Shown: in pieces, positions 9,901 through 18,519 of the stretch
Layout: each line of letters begins with the position of its first letter
Numbering within the stretch: the first letter of the stretch is position 1
From: Bin55 sp964511425
GTDB lineage: Bacteria > Pseudomonadota > Gammaproteobacteria > Pseudomonadales > Azotimanducaceae
Length of the DNA stretch: 30,283 nucleotides
Direction: 5' to 3'
Assembly: GCA_964511425.1 (NCBI GenBank)
Contig: CAZEFI010000021.1
Location: 1-30,283, forward strand
Notes under the pieces: generated by a model
What the model was told of the DNA's origin: nothing
What the model saw: the letters and a program-made list of their open reading frames with translations, nothing else
Databases searched by the model: none
Position numbers and translations under genes: made by a program

Positions 9901-12900
9901 GCTTGGTACAAACTCAGAGTTGACACCGAAAGCAAGTACGGAATCCGAATAACTGACCAAAGTCCGAGCACCGCAAACGTGACGTTTGAATTACTCACGG
10001 AAGACGCGATGTTTGATCCGGCTGCAGGCCATATGTGGACCACGGACCGTCGAGAGGTTTTCCTTCAACCTGACAAAGATTATTACTTGCGGGTGAATAC
10101 TTATTCGCAGTTCCAAGTTCCTGAACTCGAGTTTACCTGGCAGAAACTTGACACTAAACCAGTAAACGACCGATTCGCCGACCGTATTGAACTAACTGGC
10201 GAGAGTGGCGATATAGAGGGCAATAATGCCTATGCTACAGTAGAAAAGGGGGAACCTGGAGGACACGTCTCCGTCGGTACGACTTGGTTCAAATGGATAG
10301 CACCATCAAACGGTGTTTGGACTTTTGAAGCGGACGCACTTTACTCTAACGATTCACCTCAGGTGTATGTTTTTCGTGGTTCAACCGTAGACGACCTTCG
10401 CCTAGTCTCTGATACTTCTTACTCCGCTGCGGATGTACCAGTTGTAGCTGCTCAAGAGTACCAAATTTGTGTGAGTTCGAACGCCGGATTTTTTCGTACC
10501 GACTTTCAAGGATCTTATGAATTGTCCTGGGAGGAGGGCACAAGTTCCCGTCTCATGTCCCATGATATGTTTGATGATGCGATTTCCATTTCAGGTTCAC
10601 AGGGTTCACGAACAAAATGTAATCCTTGCTCTGGTGATCGAACGGTCGAAATAGACGAACCCTCCGAAACGAATTCGCATTCTCTTTGGTGGGCATGGGA
10701 AGCACCTAGTACCGACAACTTTACGTTCCGCATCGCGGATGCGCACGTCGACACTCTAAGTGTATTCAGTGGCTCAGAACTCAATGACCTTACCCTAGAA
10801 GCCTCCGGTCCAGAATTTGTCCTTAGTGCAACTAGTGGAGAAATTTATTACATTTCACTCCATCGCAACAGCGGCTTGGATTATTCGAGAGACTTGTCCA
10901 ATAACTCCTTCCAGTGGGGTGTCACTCCTGAGTATGACAGTATTAGCACCCCAATTACCTTGAGTGGTACGACAGGAACCCTCAACATGGATACGTTCTA
11001 TGCGACAACGACACCCGATGAATCGCGGGCGAACGGAGTTACTAGTACAGGTGTGCGTTCGTCGGTGTGGGGCTCGTGGTCTACACCAGCCAATTTCGAC
11101 GGATGGATGAGATTTTCAACGGAGACATGGGAAGACGCAAATCTTCAATCTGCTAGCGATCAGTACTTCTTAGGTATTCACGAACGGGATGAAAGTAACG
11201 ATCGTTGGGATCTCATCGCATCCACTGATCGGTCCTTCATTATTAGTGGGAAACCAGATGCCATTTTTAAACCTGAAGACGGGAAAGATTATCGAGTGCA
11301 AGTCGCAGTGCGAAGTAATAATACGACACTTTCGACCAATCAGGCGCGGATCGAAATTTCCTGGGAAGCGACAACAACACCTTCATGGATAACCAGTGAT
11401 GCTCATTTTTATGAATTCGGTAGCCCTTCGGGCAACGACATTGAAGAATTGATTGACCCGACATCAGGAGCGGTAGTCGGTCGTGACCTTGACAAACTCC
11501 TTCTCAACGTCGAAGATGAAATGCTTGTGCTCGGGCTCTCGGACGATACTGACGACCTCGATGTGATCGAATCTATACCCTACGAAAACGCAAACGGAGA
11601 CACGATTGCAGTTTCGAACGTGTCCGTAGTAGGATGGAATCCTGCACGTAGGGCGTTGTATGCACCCGCAGAAGAAGGGTTTGCCCTGTTTGAGGGGTTT
11701 GATCAGTCTAGCCGAGAGTTCTCCAGATGTGATGTGGACAATGATTTTGAACAAGTCCCTACCCAGATCGTTCACGAGGGAACTGGCCGTTATGTCTACA
11801 AGATTGGAGAAGACACTATCGCAGCGTATCGGGTAGATGCCCCGTGTGAATTAACGATTGTGCAAGTAGTGACTGCTTCGTTGACTGCGCACCATGTGAA
11901 AACGCAACTCTTAGAATTGGACGGACTACGCTCGGTAGCGTTTGGACCAGGGGAAACATTTATGTATGGGTTATCAAATGATCGGATATTCGGGTTTGCG
12001 AAAGATGGTGAAACAGGTGAGCTGAGTGTAGTATCCAACACCCTACACTCGGACTGGTTAACGAATACCGGTGTCAATGAAAACTCTAACCGATTCGATG
12101 GTGCAAGCGTCGCACTGCACCCTAGCGGTGACTATCTATTCGCTGTAGGAAGGAGAAATCCTTCAGTCGCGCTCTTTGATCTTGCTGCAGACCGCACCAC
12201 ACCGACTCCTATTGCCGCCTTGGACAGCTATAACATTGGCAGTTTCCAATTTTTTCCCACACACATTCGACGACCCTTTGATTGGGATGAAGGTCAATGT
12301 CGCATCAATGGTGTTCACAATACCGAAAACCCAACCATTGAAGTGTTTTGTCGCTATATGAACTTCGTGGCGACCTTTGATAGAGGTACGGGAGAATTCT
12401 ACATCGCAGACTGGTCTTCAGACGAGCAGCCTGATCGTTTTGGAAACCCACTTCCATTGTTCAGAGACTTGACTGACGCTTTTGGCGTGAGTTCACCAGA
12501 TGGGAAATTCTCTTACATTGTTGTCGAAGATTGGATTGATTCCATCCATCGCTTTGAGCGTTTAACTGGTGCTAACAGTTCGTTCCCGAAAGCCGAGTTC
12601 GAACTCTACGACGAATATCTCCTGCGCTTAGTCGCGATGAATGTTGAATCCGGTTCGATTAAATTGGGAAGTCAGACCTATAACGACTGCCAAGTAATGT
12701 CCAACACTTCAATTGACAATGTAACCTATACTGTACTGAACTCGGAATGGCAAGTGCGCAATGCCATCGGCGAAGATTGGCTGACCGTAATTGGAACCGC
12801 TCGAACAGACAATCAACTGTGTCCGTACGACCCTACTGACGCTCGTGACTATCGAATGGTATTTGAAGCAACTATCGACGGAGTTACCGACAAATACTCA

Positions 12901-12936
12901 AGTGACGTGATGGTTGAGCTCCCGAATTCCAACTAG
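6994..12936 (+). CDS. Giant exported subtilisin-like (S8) serine protease with PPC-like repeats and propeller-like C-terminus
   Basis: The ATG has a strong AGGAG 8 bases upstream. The 1980 residues open with a hydrophobic export signal or anchor (FSCFALVGLVCLTFFLHQ, about 8-25). A prodomain-like region runs to about residue 300. The S8 triad is intact: Asp335 in VMDSGLNLSHPD, His377 in GHGTHVTS and Ser567 in SGTSMSSPAVAG, with probable oxyanion Asn488. From about 910 to 1460 there are four diverged beta repeats resembling bacterial pre-peptidase C-terminal domains. Residues about 1480-1850 look like a beta-propeller (VAFGPGETFMYGLSNDRIFG, LHPSGDYLFAVGRRNPSVAL). It is far longer than usual subtilases (400-800). 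No recognised C-terminal sorting signal is seen. It converges with the lipoprotein gene. It is probably periplasmic, surface-bound or secreted; substrate unknown. Confidence 0.92.
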   Translation: MQRTRVAFSCFALVGLVCLTFFLHQAVLKPEAKEAVSASETEFQSSANEIDLEFDVAKPVLNRTEVVAESFETTQVENALHASDVEVESYENRPSTVELTEFRGEMKKGKLATKPFVDIGTHPSLPWFTKDASRIAFPESQESKKRDYFFAWVQLNPNHLHSIDNHSFRALQVELFDSGNEYRRARLPREPEVLEKLLEHDAVLALGNKPIEEKMGPNFREEIATSASGATREVFITLMTTENLAHWQRQIENLGADIKHWDPTIRVLVAFVPYGKMIDLADLDFVQAVEPVGMLELTLDSAVSVAGADGLRTHLGINGSFSGITGAGITIGVMDSGLNLSHPDISATRESICGESFQTMENDTLDTDDLWFDVIGHGTHVTSIFAGAGVDNRSRAGVAPGVEHIRFAKAFSKDSGAASLTAILKAMDYFVTESSCEWNGIASAARKPNVVNMSLSAITSDAGYYTGAKKLDWAVWNHDQVYAVSQGNARLIFGGTVFNLGYSQYGSAKNSLAIGWLTDALFANNSSSAGPTSDGRMVPKVSMSGDNVLAADGAGAESGYTRKSGTSMSSPAVAGIATLLMGTDDGFKNNAALVRAQLMATAIKADAFFEDEAYAPRTNTNGTGSINNQYGMGSVSARTAIVQGPNDEWSSHSAVSEIENDEYAYIEIDVPEDTDRLDVVLTWDEPPNDNVGSAVMADLDLYLGPDEDCDVTECGEYVSSSRVDNLEYLIIANPEAGTKRITVIPHNIFQFTPRIAVSYMFIGKSTPQLDIELESDTLNTANTRRPRLELSVSTDEFVAGGVTLYFACREGDAGDCAYWNNTNDSRWQPGSQIMREDGTVQDLTGIFIGNPVFIGEVVSNEVQDVTLVFPPTMKRGSHQLYVSVASANANSDVDAVNVVVDGDNLPAFAPTITNNYANTAIELTGDSGTVAIDLVAGARQPGELAIDTKVLEGSGLFEFFTEGYIPSRSAWYKLRVDTESKYGIRITDQSPSTANVTFELLTEDAMFDPAAGHMWTTDRREVFLQPDKDYYLRVNTYSQFQVPELEFTWQKLDTKPVNDRFADRIELTGESGDIEGNNAYATVEKGEPGGHVSVGTTWFKWIAPSNGVWTFEADALYSNDSPQVYVFRGSTVDDLRLVSDTSYSAADVPVVAAQEYQICVSSNAGFFRTDFQGSYELSWEEGTSSRLMSHDMFDDAISISGSQGSRTKCNPCSGDRTVEIDEPSETNSHSLWWAWEAPSTDNFTFRIADAHVDTLSVFSGSELNDLTLEASGPEFVLSATSGEIYYISLHRNSGLDYSRDLSNNSFQWGVTPEYDSISTPITLSGTTGTLNMDTFYATTTPDESRANGVTSTGVRSSVWGSWSTPANFDGWMRFSTETWEDANLQSASDQYFLGIHERDESNDRWDLIASTDRSFIISGKPDAIFKPEDGKDYRVQVAVRSNNTTLSTNQARIEISWEATTTPSWITSDAHFYEFGSPSGNDIEELIDPTSGAVVGRDLDKLLLNVEDEMLVLGLSDDTDDLDVIESIPYENANGDTIAVSNVSVVGWNPARRALYAPAEEGFALFEGFDQSSREFSRCDVDNDFEQVPTQIVHEGTGRYVYKIGEDTIAAYRVDAPCELTIVQVVTASLTAHHVKTQLLELDGLRSVAFGPGETFMYGLSNDRIFGFAKDGETGELSVVSNTLHSDWLTNTGVNENSNRFDGASVALHPSGDYLFAVGRRNPSVALFDLAADRTTPTPIAALDSYNIGSFQFFPTHIRRPFDWDEGQCRINGVHNTENPTIEVFCRYMNFVATFDRGTGEFYIADWSSDEQPDRFGNPLPLFRDLTDAFGVSSPDGKFSYIVVEDWIDSIHRFERLTGANSSFPKAEFELYDEYLLRLVAMNVESGSIKLGSQTYNDCQVMSNTSIDNVTYTVLNSEWQVRNAIGEDWLTVIGTARTDNQLCPYDPTDARDYRMVFEATIDGVTDKYSSDVMVELPNSN
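9721..11376 (+). repeat. Four tandem diverged PPC-like domain repeats inside the protease
   Basis: Each unit of about 125-145 residues begins with the pattern (A/R/P)I-x-(L/I)-(T/S)-G-x-x-G: AIELTGDSG near residue 920, RIELTGESG near 1064, AISISGSQG near 1196 and PITLSGTTG near 1320. A Trp-rich strand (TTWFKWIAPSNGVWTFE, SLWWAWEAPSTDNFTF, SVWGSWSTPANFDGWMRF) follows in units 2-4. Units 1 and 2 share 17 identical bases around ATTGAACTAACTGGC, hinting at a fairly recent duplication. Confidence 0.7.
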
Positions 12937-13005
12937 TTTTGCTCAATGGTCTACGTTTCAAAGTACGGAAGTCTTAACGAATCTGTTAGCCGTACCAGTT
13001 CTACA

Positions 13006-13037
13006 AGTCAGTTGGGGAGCACTCTCCCTAGCTGACT
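13006..13037. terminator. Bidirectional stem-loop between convergent genes
   Basis: Two 14-base arms (AGTCAGTTGGGGAG and CTCCCTAGCTGACT) around a CACT loop form a 14-pair stem with two G-U wobbles. It sits about 70 bases after the protease stop and overlaps the last bases of the lipoprotein stop codon on the other strand. The flanking T-tracts are weak on both sides, so it could work as a two-way terminator or as an mRNA 3'-end stabiliser. Confidence 0.65.
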
Positions 13038-15303
13038 ATCTTCTGTCGCGAGGAACTTCTCGGTTAGGATCGGTAACCTGTTTGATTTCTTCATCATCAA
13101 TCCTTTTCAGAATCACGTCGTCGGGATCCTGTTCTGGATTGGTTTCGTCGTTTTCTTCTTCGGGATCTACGGCTACCGGTGGTACAACCGGTGTTGGCGT
13201 AGTTTCCTCTTCTTCGTCAACTGGAGGTACGACAGGAGTGGGTGGATCTGCCGGATCATAGGGTAGCACCCGAGGACTCTGCGGTTCCCAAGGATCATCT
13301 TCTTGCTCATCGTCGACATGTCGGGCAACTCGAAGTTGGCGAGTTTCAATTCTGATGAAATCCTTTGGAGAGGATGCTCCTTCGTCGTCGACTGCATAGA
13401 CTCGAATACGTCGGGAATGCCCATCGATGACGTCCGGCCTGTACTTAACGTTCAAGGTGCACCAAGCACCATCTTCTGTCTCACATGTGCCCCCGGTGGT
13501 GAACGATTGCGCATCCGTGACGCTGGTCCCATTCACCTTGATACTCTCCGCACGCCGATTGTCGATGGTTTGGATCACAAAGTAACTAATCGTGCCGTCA
13601 GGATCTCGGACTCTTATGCTGAGATCTACGGTCCCGTTAGCTCGATCGTAGCTAGGTATCGGTAGTTGTACCACAGGCGGGGTGTTGACTACCTCAATCG
13701 TGAAGAGAGCATGGGCACTCAATCCAGCACGATCACTTACGTCAATTTGGTATGTACTGGTCCCCCTTCTCTTTGCTTCAAAACGCAAAAAGGACAACTC
13801 GTTAATCGTACCGTGTTTGGGAAGAAAATTGCCATTCGCCCGCCCACTTTCTCGAATTTCAAACCGATAGGCGTCATTTTCTGGATCGCGAACAAAAACA
13901 TCAATATCTAACTGTTCACCAACCGTAGTCTTCAAGTAGGTATCGCGCAGTCGAACCGTAGGTGGATCCGGTTGTTCCGATACGTTCACCGTTACGGTCG
14001 CTTCGAGGCTACGGCCACCTTCATCGTCGATTCCTACCCACTGAAAGGAGTCAATACCGGAAAAATTATCGTCGGGAACATAGAGCCACCTACCATTACC
14101 CACATTGTTGACTCTCCCGTGCGCAGGTGCGCGCACGATCGTGTAAGTTACCACTTCTCCATCGGGATCTTCGGCTCGTAAATCAATGTAAATACCTGGA
14201 CTATCTTCTAGGGTGACCCAATTAGATGAATCTGCTGTTGGTCGGTCGTTTACCGAGTCAATGATAATCGACACGACAGCCGGAGTTGAAACCCCTCCTC
14301 GATCATCAATTGCGACGTAAGCAAACGAATCTGAACCCGAGAAGTCTGTAGAAGGCGTATATGTTCGGGTAGCTCCCATTCCAGTCAAAGTGCCGTGTGC
14401 TGGTAACGTCGTAATCCCAAAACGTTCTACACTGCCATCCTCGTCTGTGGCTTTCAGATCCACTTGTACAGATGAATCTTCAAGTAATTCCACTTCCAAG
14501 TCTTCTGCGACTGGAACCGAATTATCGGGCGTATCGGATGAGGTTGTAGAGTCCAGTAATTCGTTCGTAATGGTTTCGTTCGGTTCTTGATTGGTATCTT
14601 CATCTTCTGGTTCACTTGCCACCAATTCTTGCTGTTCACTTACCTCTTCTTCGGTTCGTGAACTGACTCTTACTGTCACTTGAGCTGTACGGGAGCGTAG
14701 TCCGTAATCGTCGATAGCCACGTATTCGAAACTATCGTCACCTAGAAAACCGTTAGGTGGGGTATACCGAAACTCACCACCAATCACTTCGACATCACCG
14801 TAACCAGGATTACGCGCGATTGCGAACTTTTCAATTTGTCCATCCACATCGATCGCCTGTGGCGAAATCACCACTACTTTGTTGACTGCGGTGGTAACAA
14901 ACATAGGCTCTGAAACAGGGGGGTCATTGACAGCAGTTATGTCTATTTTTACGGTCGCCGGTTTAGACAGACGACCATTCCCTCGTACCGTCACATACTC
15001 GAACTCATCTGTACCAAAATAGTTGGTGGGAGGGGTGTAACGAATCTTCGGGGGAGTGCCACTAATCGAACCATGTTCCGGCAAAGAAGCAATTTGATAT
15101 GTGACTTCACTGTTAGTAGATTTTGCGGTGGTCAGAGTGACCGATACCGAGGTGTCTTCTTCGATTTCTAATTCGAGTGCAACGGGGTTGGGACCGCGAG
15201 CACAGCCCGTAAGTACGAGAATCCAGACTCCTAACGCCAAACAGAAGCAACGAAGTGAAACGTGCTTGCTATCGCACTTCGATTGGAGTTCAAAGTGATT
15301 CAT
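13036..15303 (-). CDS. Outer-membrane lipoprotein with six Ig/cadherin-like repeats
   Basis: AAGGAG 6 bases before the ATG fixes the start. A signal peptide ends in a lipobox, LVLTGC, with lipidated Cys34. The next residue is Ala, not Asp, which predicts transfer to the outer membrane by Lol. Six beta-sandwich repeats follow, roughly at 35-130, 131-216, 263-352, 353-448, 449-543 and 544-650. Repeats 1-4 carry the pattern Y(T/V)P-x(3)-F-x-G-x-D-x-F-x(2)-V typical of Ig-like and cadherin-like domains of surface proteins. An acidic Ser/Thr/Glu linker (217-262) splits repeats 2 and 3. The last 100 residues are Pro- and Glu-rich with PTPVVPPV twice. Acidic D-x-D-G loops suggest calcium binding. 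A role in adhesion or surface binding is inference. Confidence 0.88.
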   Translation of the reverse strand: MNHFELQSKCDSKHVSLRCFCLALGVWILVLTGCARGPNPVALELEIEEDTSVSVTLTTAKSTNSEVTYQIASLPEHGSISGTPPKIRYTPPTNYFGTDEFEYVTVRGNGRLSKPATVKIDITAVNDPPVSEPMFVTTAVNKVVVISPQAIDVDGQIEKFAIARNPGYGDVEVIGGEFRYTPPNGFLGDDSFEYVAIDDYGLRSRTAQVTVRVSSRTEEEVSEQQELVASEPEDEDTNQEPNETITNELLDSTTSSDTPDNSVPVAEDLEVELLEDSSVQVDLKATDEDGSVERFGITTLPAHGTLTGMGATRTYTPSTDFSGSDSFAYVAIDDRGGVSTPAVVSIIIDSVNDRPTADSSNWVTLEDSPGIYIDLRAEDPDGEVVTYTIVRAPAHGRVNNVGNGRWLYVPDDNFSGIDSFQWVGIDDEGGRSLEATVTVNVSEQPDPPTVRLRDTYLKTTVGEQLDIDVFVRDPENDAYRFEIRESGRANGNFLPKHGTINELSFLRFEAKRRGTSTYQIDVSDRAGLSAHALFTIEVVNTPPVVQLPIPSYDRANGTVDLSIRVRDPDGTISYFVIQTIDNRRAESIKVNGTSVTDAQSFTTGGTCETEDGAWCTLNVKYRPDVIDGHSRRIRVYAVDDEGASSPKDFIRIETRQLRVARHVDDEQEDDPWEPQSPRVLPYDPADPPTPVVPPVDEEEETTPTPVVPPVAVDPEEENDETNPEQDPDDVILKRIDDEEIKQVTDPNREVPRDRR

Positions 15304-15314
15304 TGATCTCTCCT

Positions 15315-15333
15315 TGTTGTGCTATAGACAACA
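15315..15333 (-). promoter_or_regulatory. Inverted repeat in the lipoprotein leader
   Basis: TGTTGT and ACAACA flank a 7-base spacer (GCTATAG) 12 to 30 bases upstream of the lipoprotein start, next to its AAGGAG ribosome site. On the minus strand the left arm is preceded by GTCAAATGT, a nonamer also found upstream of the neighbouring beta-barrel gene. It could be an operator half-site pair or a small hairpin over the ribosome site. Confidence 0.35.
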
Positions 15334-15456
15334 TTTGACGATGCTAGTTTCGCATTCTAAACACATCCACGTAAAGTACTCAATCGTGGGCATGCATTCG
15401 CTTGAGGCATTTAGATGTAAAGTCTTCGTTCTAGGACAGTATCGATTCTGTGGTTT

Positions 15457-16368
15457 TTAGGGCAAGACAGTAACTGTTAATCCTACTCCAATGAATAGTA
15501 GCGAGTCCACTTCTCTGTTGCTCGAATAACCATCAGGAACTTCATGACTTCTGAGAACATCTAAGCTTCCAGTGGCGTCGAAAGAATTCAATTGGAAAAA
15601 TATCCCTCGCACACCGAGTAGTACGGTATCGTTGATTTGGAAGTCTACACCAGCGAAGAATTGAACAGTCGGTGAAGTGTCGCTCAATGTTTCATGGACA
15701 GTACTTGTGGTGCCCGCTAGATTCCTTCTGACCTCGTCCGCGTTTGGGAGAGTACTACCCGTACTGATTTGCGTCCAATCGCTGTTTCGAACCCAAATCC
15801 TGCCGCCGTAAATTGATGTTTTCACCAGACCAAAACCTACTCCAAGATAGGGCTGAGTCTTGTATTTCGATCGAAAGTTGTGTCTCAGATTTGCAAAAAC
15901 TGAGTGCGATGTGATTTTTCCAATGTGTTCCTCTGCTTGGTAGATCTCATTACTCAGTTTGTCTCGTGCGACACCTGAACGACTTCTAATCGATTGCGAT
16001 TGATTCAACGAAGACTCCCCGTACGAGAACTCAATCTCTACAGACCAATTTTTCAACATCCTAGCTTTTTGGAAGTGGCGGCCTAGTGTGACAGAGCTTG
16101 AAATACCCCTTCCGGCATCGAAATTCGTTAACCACCCGGTGCCTTCCGTTGGACAACCGGCTATCTGCCTTGATGTCTCATTGGGATTGATCACTGGATC
16201 ACACACACTTCCTTGGTCCGTCGATGACCCCAGATAATCAAAACTCGAAGTCGAATTTATTCCAATACTAGTGCTGATATAGACACCATCAAACCGCTCA
16301 GCATTAACCCCGATAACGGTGAGACTAATTGTTAGGATAGAGAGTAATGCGATCATAGTGCTCTTCAT
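15457..16368 (-). CDS. Outer-membrane beta-barrel protein
   Basis: The 303-residue product starts with a clear signal peptide (MKSTMIALLSILTISLTVIG, cleavage after VNA at residue 23), and AGGAA lies before the start. The mature part has amphipathic strands and the PYLGVGFGLVKTSIYGG segment typical of the OMP_b-brl superfamily. A region at about residues 56-72 holds two cysteines (Cys56 and Cys71) separated by VINPNETSRQIAG, probably a disulphide loop facing outside. The strand pattern and two-Cys loop resemble the barrel protein at 27990-28886, so the two may be distant paralogues. It lies 153 bases upstream of the Ig-repeat lipoprotein gene on the same strand; each has its own ribosome site. 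Ligand and function unknown. Confidence 0.75.
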   Translation of the reverse strand: MKSTMIALLSILTISLTVIGVNAERFDGVYISTSIGINSTSSFDYLGSSTDQGSVCDPVINPNETSRQIAGCPTEGTGWLTNFDAGRGISSSVTLGRHFQKARMLKNWSVEIEFSYGESSLNQSQSIRSRSGVARDKLSNEIYQAEEHIGKITSHSVFANLRHNFRSKYKTQPYLGVGFGLVKTSIYGGRIWVRNSDWTQISTGSTLPNADEVRRNLAGTTSTVHETLSDTSPTVQFFAGVDFQINDTVLLGVRGIFFQLNSFDATGSLDVLRSHEVPDGYSSNREVDSLLFIGVGLTVTVLP

Positions 16369-16674
16369 ATTGTTGGTTCCTGTTACCCTAGTAAATCAAG
16401 ACATTTGACCGGTCAAAACTCTCACCGTAGCGTCGATGATTCTCGAATAGCTAGTGATCAGTGTTTCTAAAACTAATCGCAGTATGAAGTTGAAGCGAAC
16501 GGTCCAAAGAACCTTAGTTTACCGCATGTTTCGTTGCCGACTCGTCCCAGATTCTCCGCTGTACCGGAGACTTGATTCCCGGTTGTGCGATTTTTGTTTT
16601 GTTACATACCGCCCTGGCACTACAAATCGTGCAATAATTTTCAAGCTTGATTCAAGGCTCTTCAAAGGTGCACC
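16369..16674. other. Intergenic region between the ABC exporter genes and the beta-barrel gene
   Basis: No credible gene is visible; the 74-codon plus-strand frame at 16454-16678 is Arg-rich and lacks a ribosome site. Two palindromes stand out: TTTGACCGGTCAAA at 16404-16417 near the beta-barrel start, and AAGGTGCACCTT at 16665-16676 overlapping the stop of the ABC gene. Neither is followed by a convincing minus-strand T-run. Confidence 0.5.
16404..16417 (-). promoter_or_regulatory. 14-base perfect palindrome, candidate operator
   Basis: TTTGACCGGTCAAA lies 36-49 bases upstream of the beta-barrel start at 16368. Each arm contains a TTGACC hexamer that could act as a -35 box, with a weak -10 candidate on the minus strand about 16-18 bases downstream (around TTTACTAG). 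A dimeric regulator binding here would cover the promoter. No regulator gene is in the window. Confidence 0.4.
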
Positions 16675-18519
16675 TTAGTTTTTTGCTCGCTCTGCTAATT
16701 CAAAGCTTGAGCGCACTGCTTCGCGCATACTCTGTTGTTGATACATTGACGCATACCGACCTTTTTGGCGAAGCAATTCAGCGTGAGAACCAAATTCAAC
16801 GATCCGACCCCCTTCAATGAACGCAATCTTGTCGACGTTGCGAATTGTTGAGAGACGATGCGCAATGATAAAACTAATACGCTCACGTAGTAATTGTTCG
16901 ATTCCCTGTTGAATGTGTTGTTCCGTATCAGTGTCGACCGAACTCGTGGCTTCATCAAATACCAAAATCTGTGGGTCAGAGAGCAATGCACGAGCAATCG
17001 AAACCAGTTGTTTCTGCCCGGCAGACAACTTGCTACCGCCAGCTCCAGCGTTGGTCTGATATCCATGTTCCATTGCTTCGATGAAGTCATGAGCTCCCGC
17101 TAAGCGTGCGGTCGCGATTACCTCCTCATCAGTAGCTTCGATGCGACCATAGCGGATGTTCTCAAGAATGGGTCCCGAGAATACGTGTGCGTGTTGTAAA
17201 ACTACCCCGAACTGCGAACGATACCAACTCAATGAAAACTCTCTATAGTCGATTCCGTTCACTTCAATGATTCCCGTGGTCGGTTCATAAAAACGACACA
17301 GGAGATTTACCAAAGTCGTCTTCCCACCACCTGTAGGACCGACAATAGCCAAAGACTCACCAGCGTTGATTTTGAAGTTGATATCCTGGAGTACTGGAAT
17401 TCCAGAATCGTATGCAAACCCTAAATTCGTGACTTGGACAGACTTTATTTCACTTGGAGTCGAATAGGTACTATTCGTCTTCGACACTATATCGGGTTGT
17501 GCATCCATCACCGCAAGTACACGTTCAGCTGATGCTTGAGCAGTTTGCATTTCGGTAAACCATGCAGCCATTTCCATGGCAGGCTCGAGGAAGTATCGCA
17601 CCCACATCATGAACGCGAGAAATGTAGATAGGATGAAGACTCCTTGAACAACCTCTAAACCACCAACTGCGAGGGTAACTCCCGTGACCATACTTGCAAT
17701 AGTCATGACCATGGGAACGTAAACAGCCGAGATTGTGAGGTTTTCGACTGAAGATTTATAGAGTTTGTTTGTAGTCTTTTTAAGGTCTTTGAGGTGATTC
17801 TCTTCTTGAACAAATGATTTACTCGTAAGCACGCCCATGATACTCTCATTAATCGTACCGGTTAGCAGTGAATTTGTTGCCCGCACCTCACGTGCAGTCC
17901 TCAATATAGAACGGCGCAATTTAACCGTGATCCAAGCAATCAATGGGATAAAGGCAAATGCAAACAACGCTAACTTCCAGTTTAGAAACAACATCACGAC
18001 CGCCATTGAAAGCATCATCGCGGTACCCCAAGAAAAATCGAGAAATCCCCACGCAACAATGTTTGAAAGTCGTTCGCAGTCGGACATTAACCGCGCCATG
18101 AGCCACCCAACCGGACGACGATCGAAAAAACGGAAAGACTGTTTTTGGATATTGCGAAATGCATCATCGCGAATTTTGTAGCTCGCTTTCGATCGAACCT
18201 TGCAGACATACATCACAAAGCCAAAAACCACCGCACTAGCGACAAATCCTGTTAGCAAGATCAGAATTGCCCACAGTGTGAGATTCGCGTCAGGACCGTG
18301 TGCTTGAATATCCTGCACCATTCGCATGGTGATATACCCTGGTATCACTTCGGTGATCCCAGTTACTGCACCGCAGAACGCGATGATGGCTATGTGCCCT
18401 CGATACTTAAAGATGTAGCTGAACAAACGACGCCAAAGATGGAGTTCCATCTGTGCTTGTTCGGAGTCTTGGAACTCGTCTGTAAGCTCTACGGGGTTTG
18501 TAGAGGTACTCTCAGCCAT
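16675..18519 (-). CDS. ABC exporter subunit (permease-ATPase), catalytically standard member of a pair
   Basis: This is a fused permease-ATPase (half-transporter) of 614 residues, with about six membrane segments in the first 330. The frame extends to 18606, but the ATG at 18519 (MAESTSTN) fits better: it overlaps the upstream gene by 8 bases and has GGAG before it. The nucleotide-binding domain has Walker A GPTGGGKTT, a signature written LSAGQ (one change from LSGGQ), Walker B ILVFDEAT with the normal catalytic Glu523, and the switch His in FIIAHRLSTI. It pairs with the upstream gene as in MdlA/MdlB-type heterodimeric exporters. Those move lipids, peptides or drugs across the inner membrane; this substrate is unknown. 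The altered signature fits a role in completing the partner's degenerate site. Confidence 0.92.
   Translation of the reverse strand: MAESTSTNPVELTDEFQDSEQAQMELHLWRRLFSYIFKYRGHIAIIAFCGAVTGITEVIPGYITMRMVQDIQAHGPDANLTLWAILILLTGFVASAVVFGFVMYVCKVRSKASYKIRDDAFRNIQKQSFRFFDRRPVGWLMARLMSDCERLSNIVAWGFLDFSWGTAMMLSMAVVMLFLNWKLALFAFAFIPLIAWITVKLRRSILRTAREVRATNSLLTGTINESIMGVLTSKSFVQEENHLKDLKKTTNKLYKSSVENLTISAVYVPMVMTIASMVTGVTLAVGGLEVVQGVFILSTFLAFMMWVRYFLEPAMEMAAWFTEMQTAQASAERVLAVMDAQPDIVSKTNSTYSTPSEIKSVQVTNLGFAYDSGIPVLQDINFKINAGESLAIVGPTGGGKTTLVNLLCRFYEPTTGIIEVNGIDYREFSLSWYRSQFGVVLQHAHVFSGPILENIRYGRIEATDEEVIATARLAGAHDFIEAMEHGYQTNAGAGGSKLSAGQKQLVSIARALLSDPQILVFDEATSSVDTDTEQHIQQGIEQLLRERISFIIAHRLSTIRNVDKIAFIEGGRIVEFGSHAELLRQKGRYASMYQQQSMREAVRSSFELAERAKN

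Noticed and set aside
16454..16678. 74-codon plus-strand ORF upstream of the ABC gene end
   Set aside because: Arg-rich, random-looking sequence with no ribosome site or motif; it covers the palindromes of an intergenic region.
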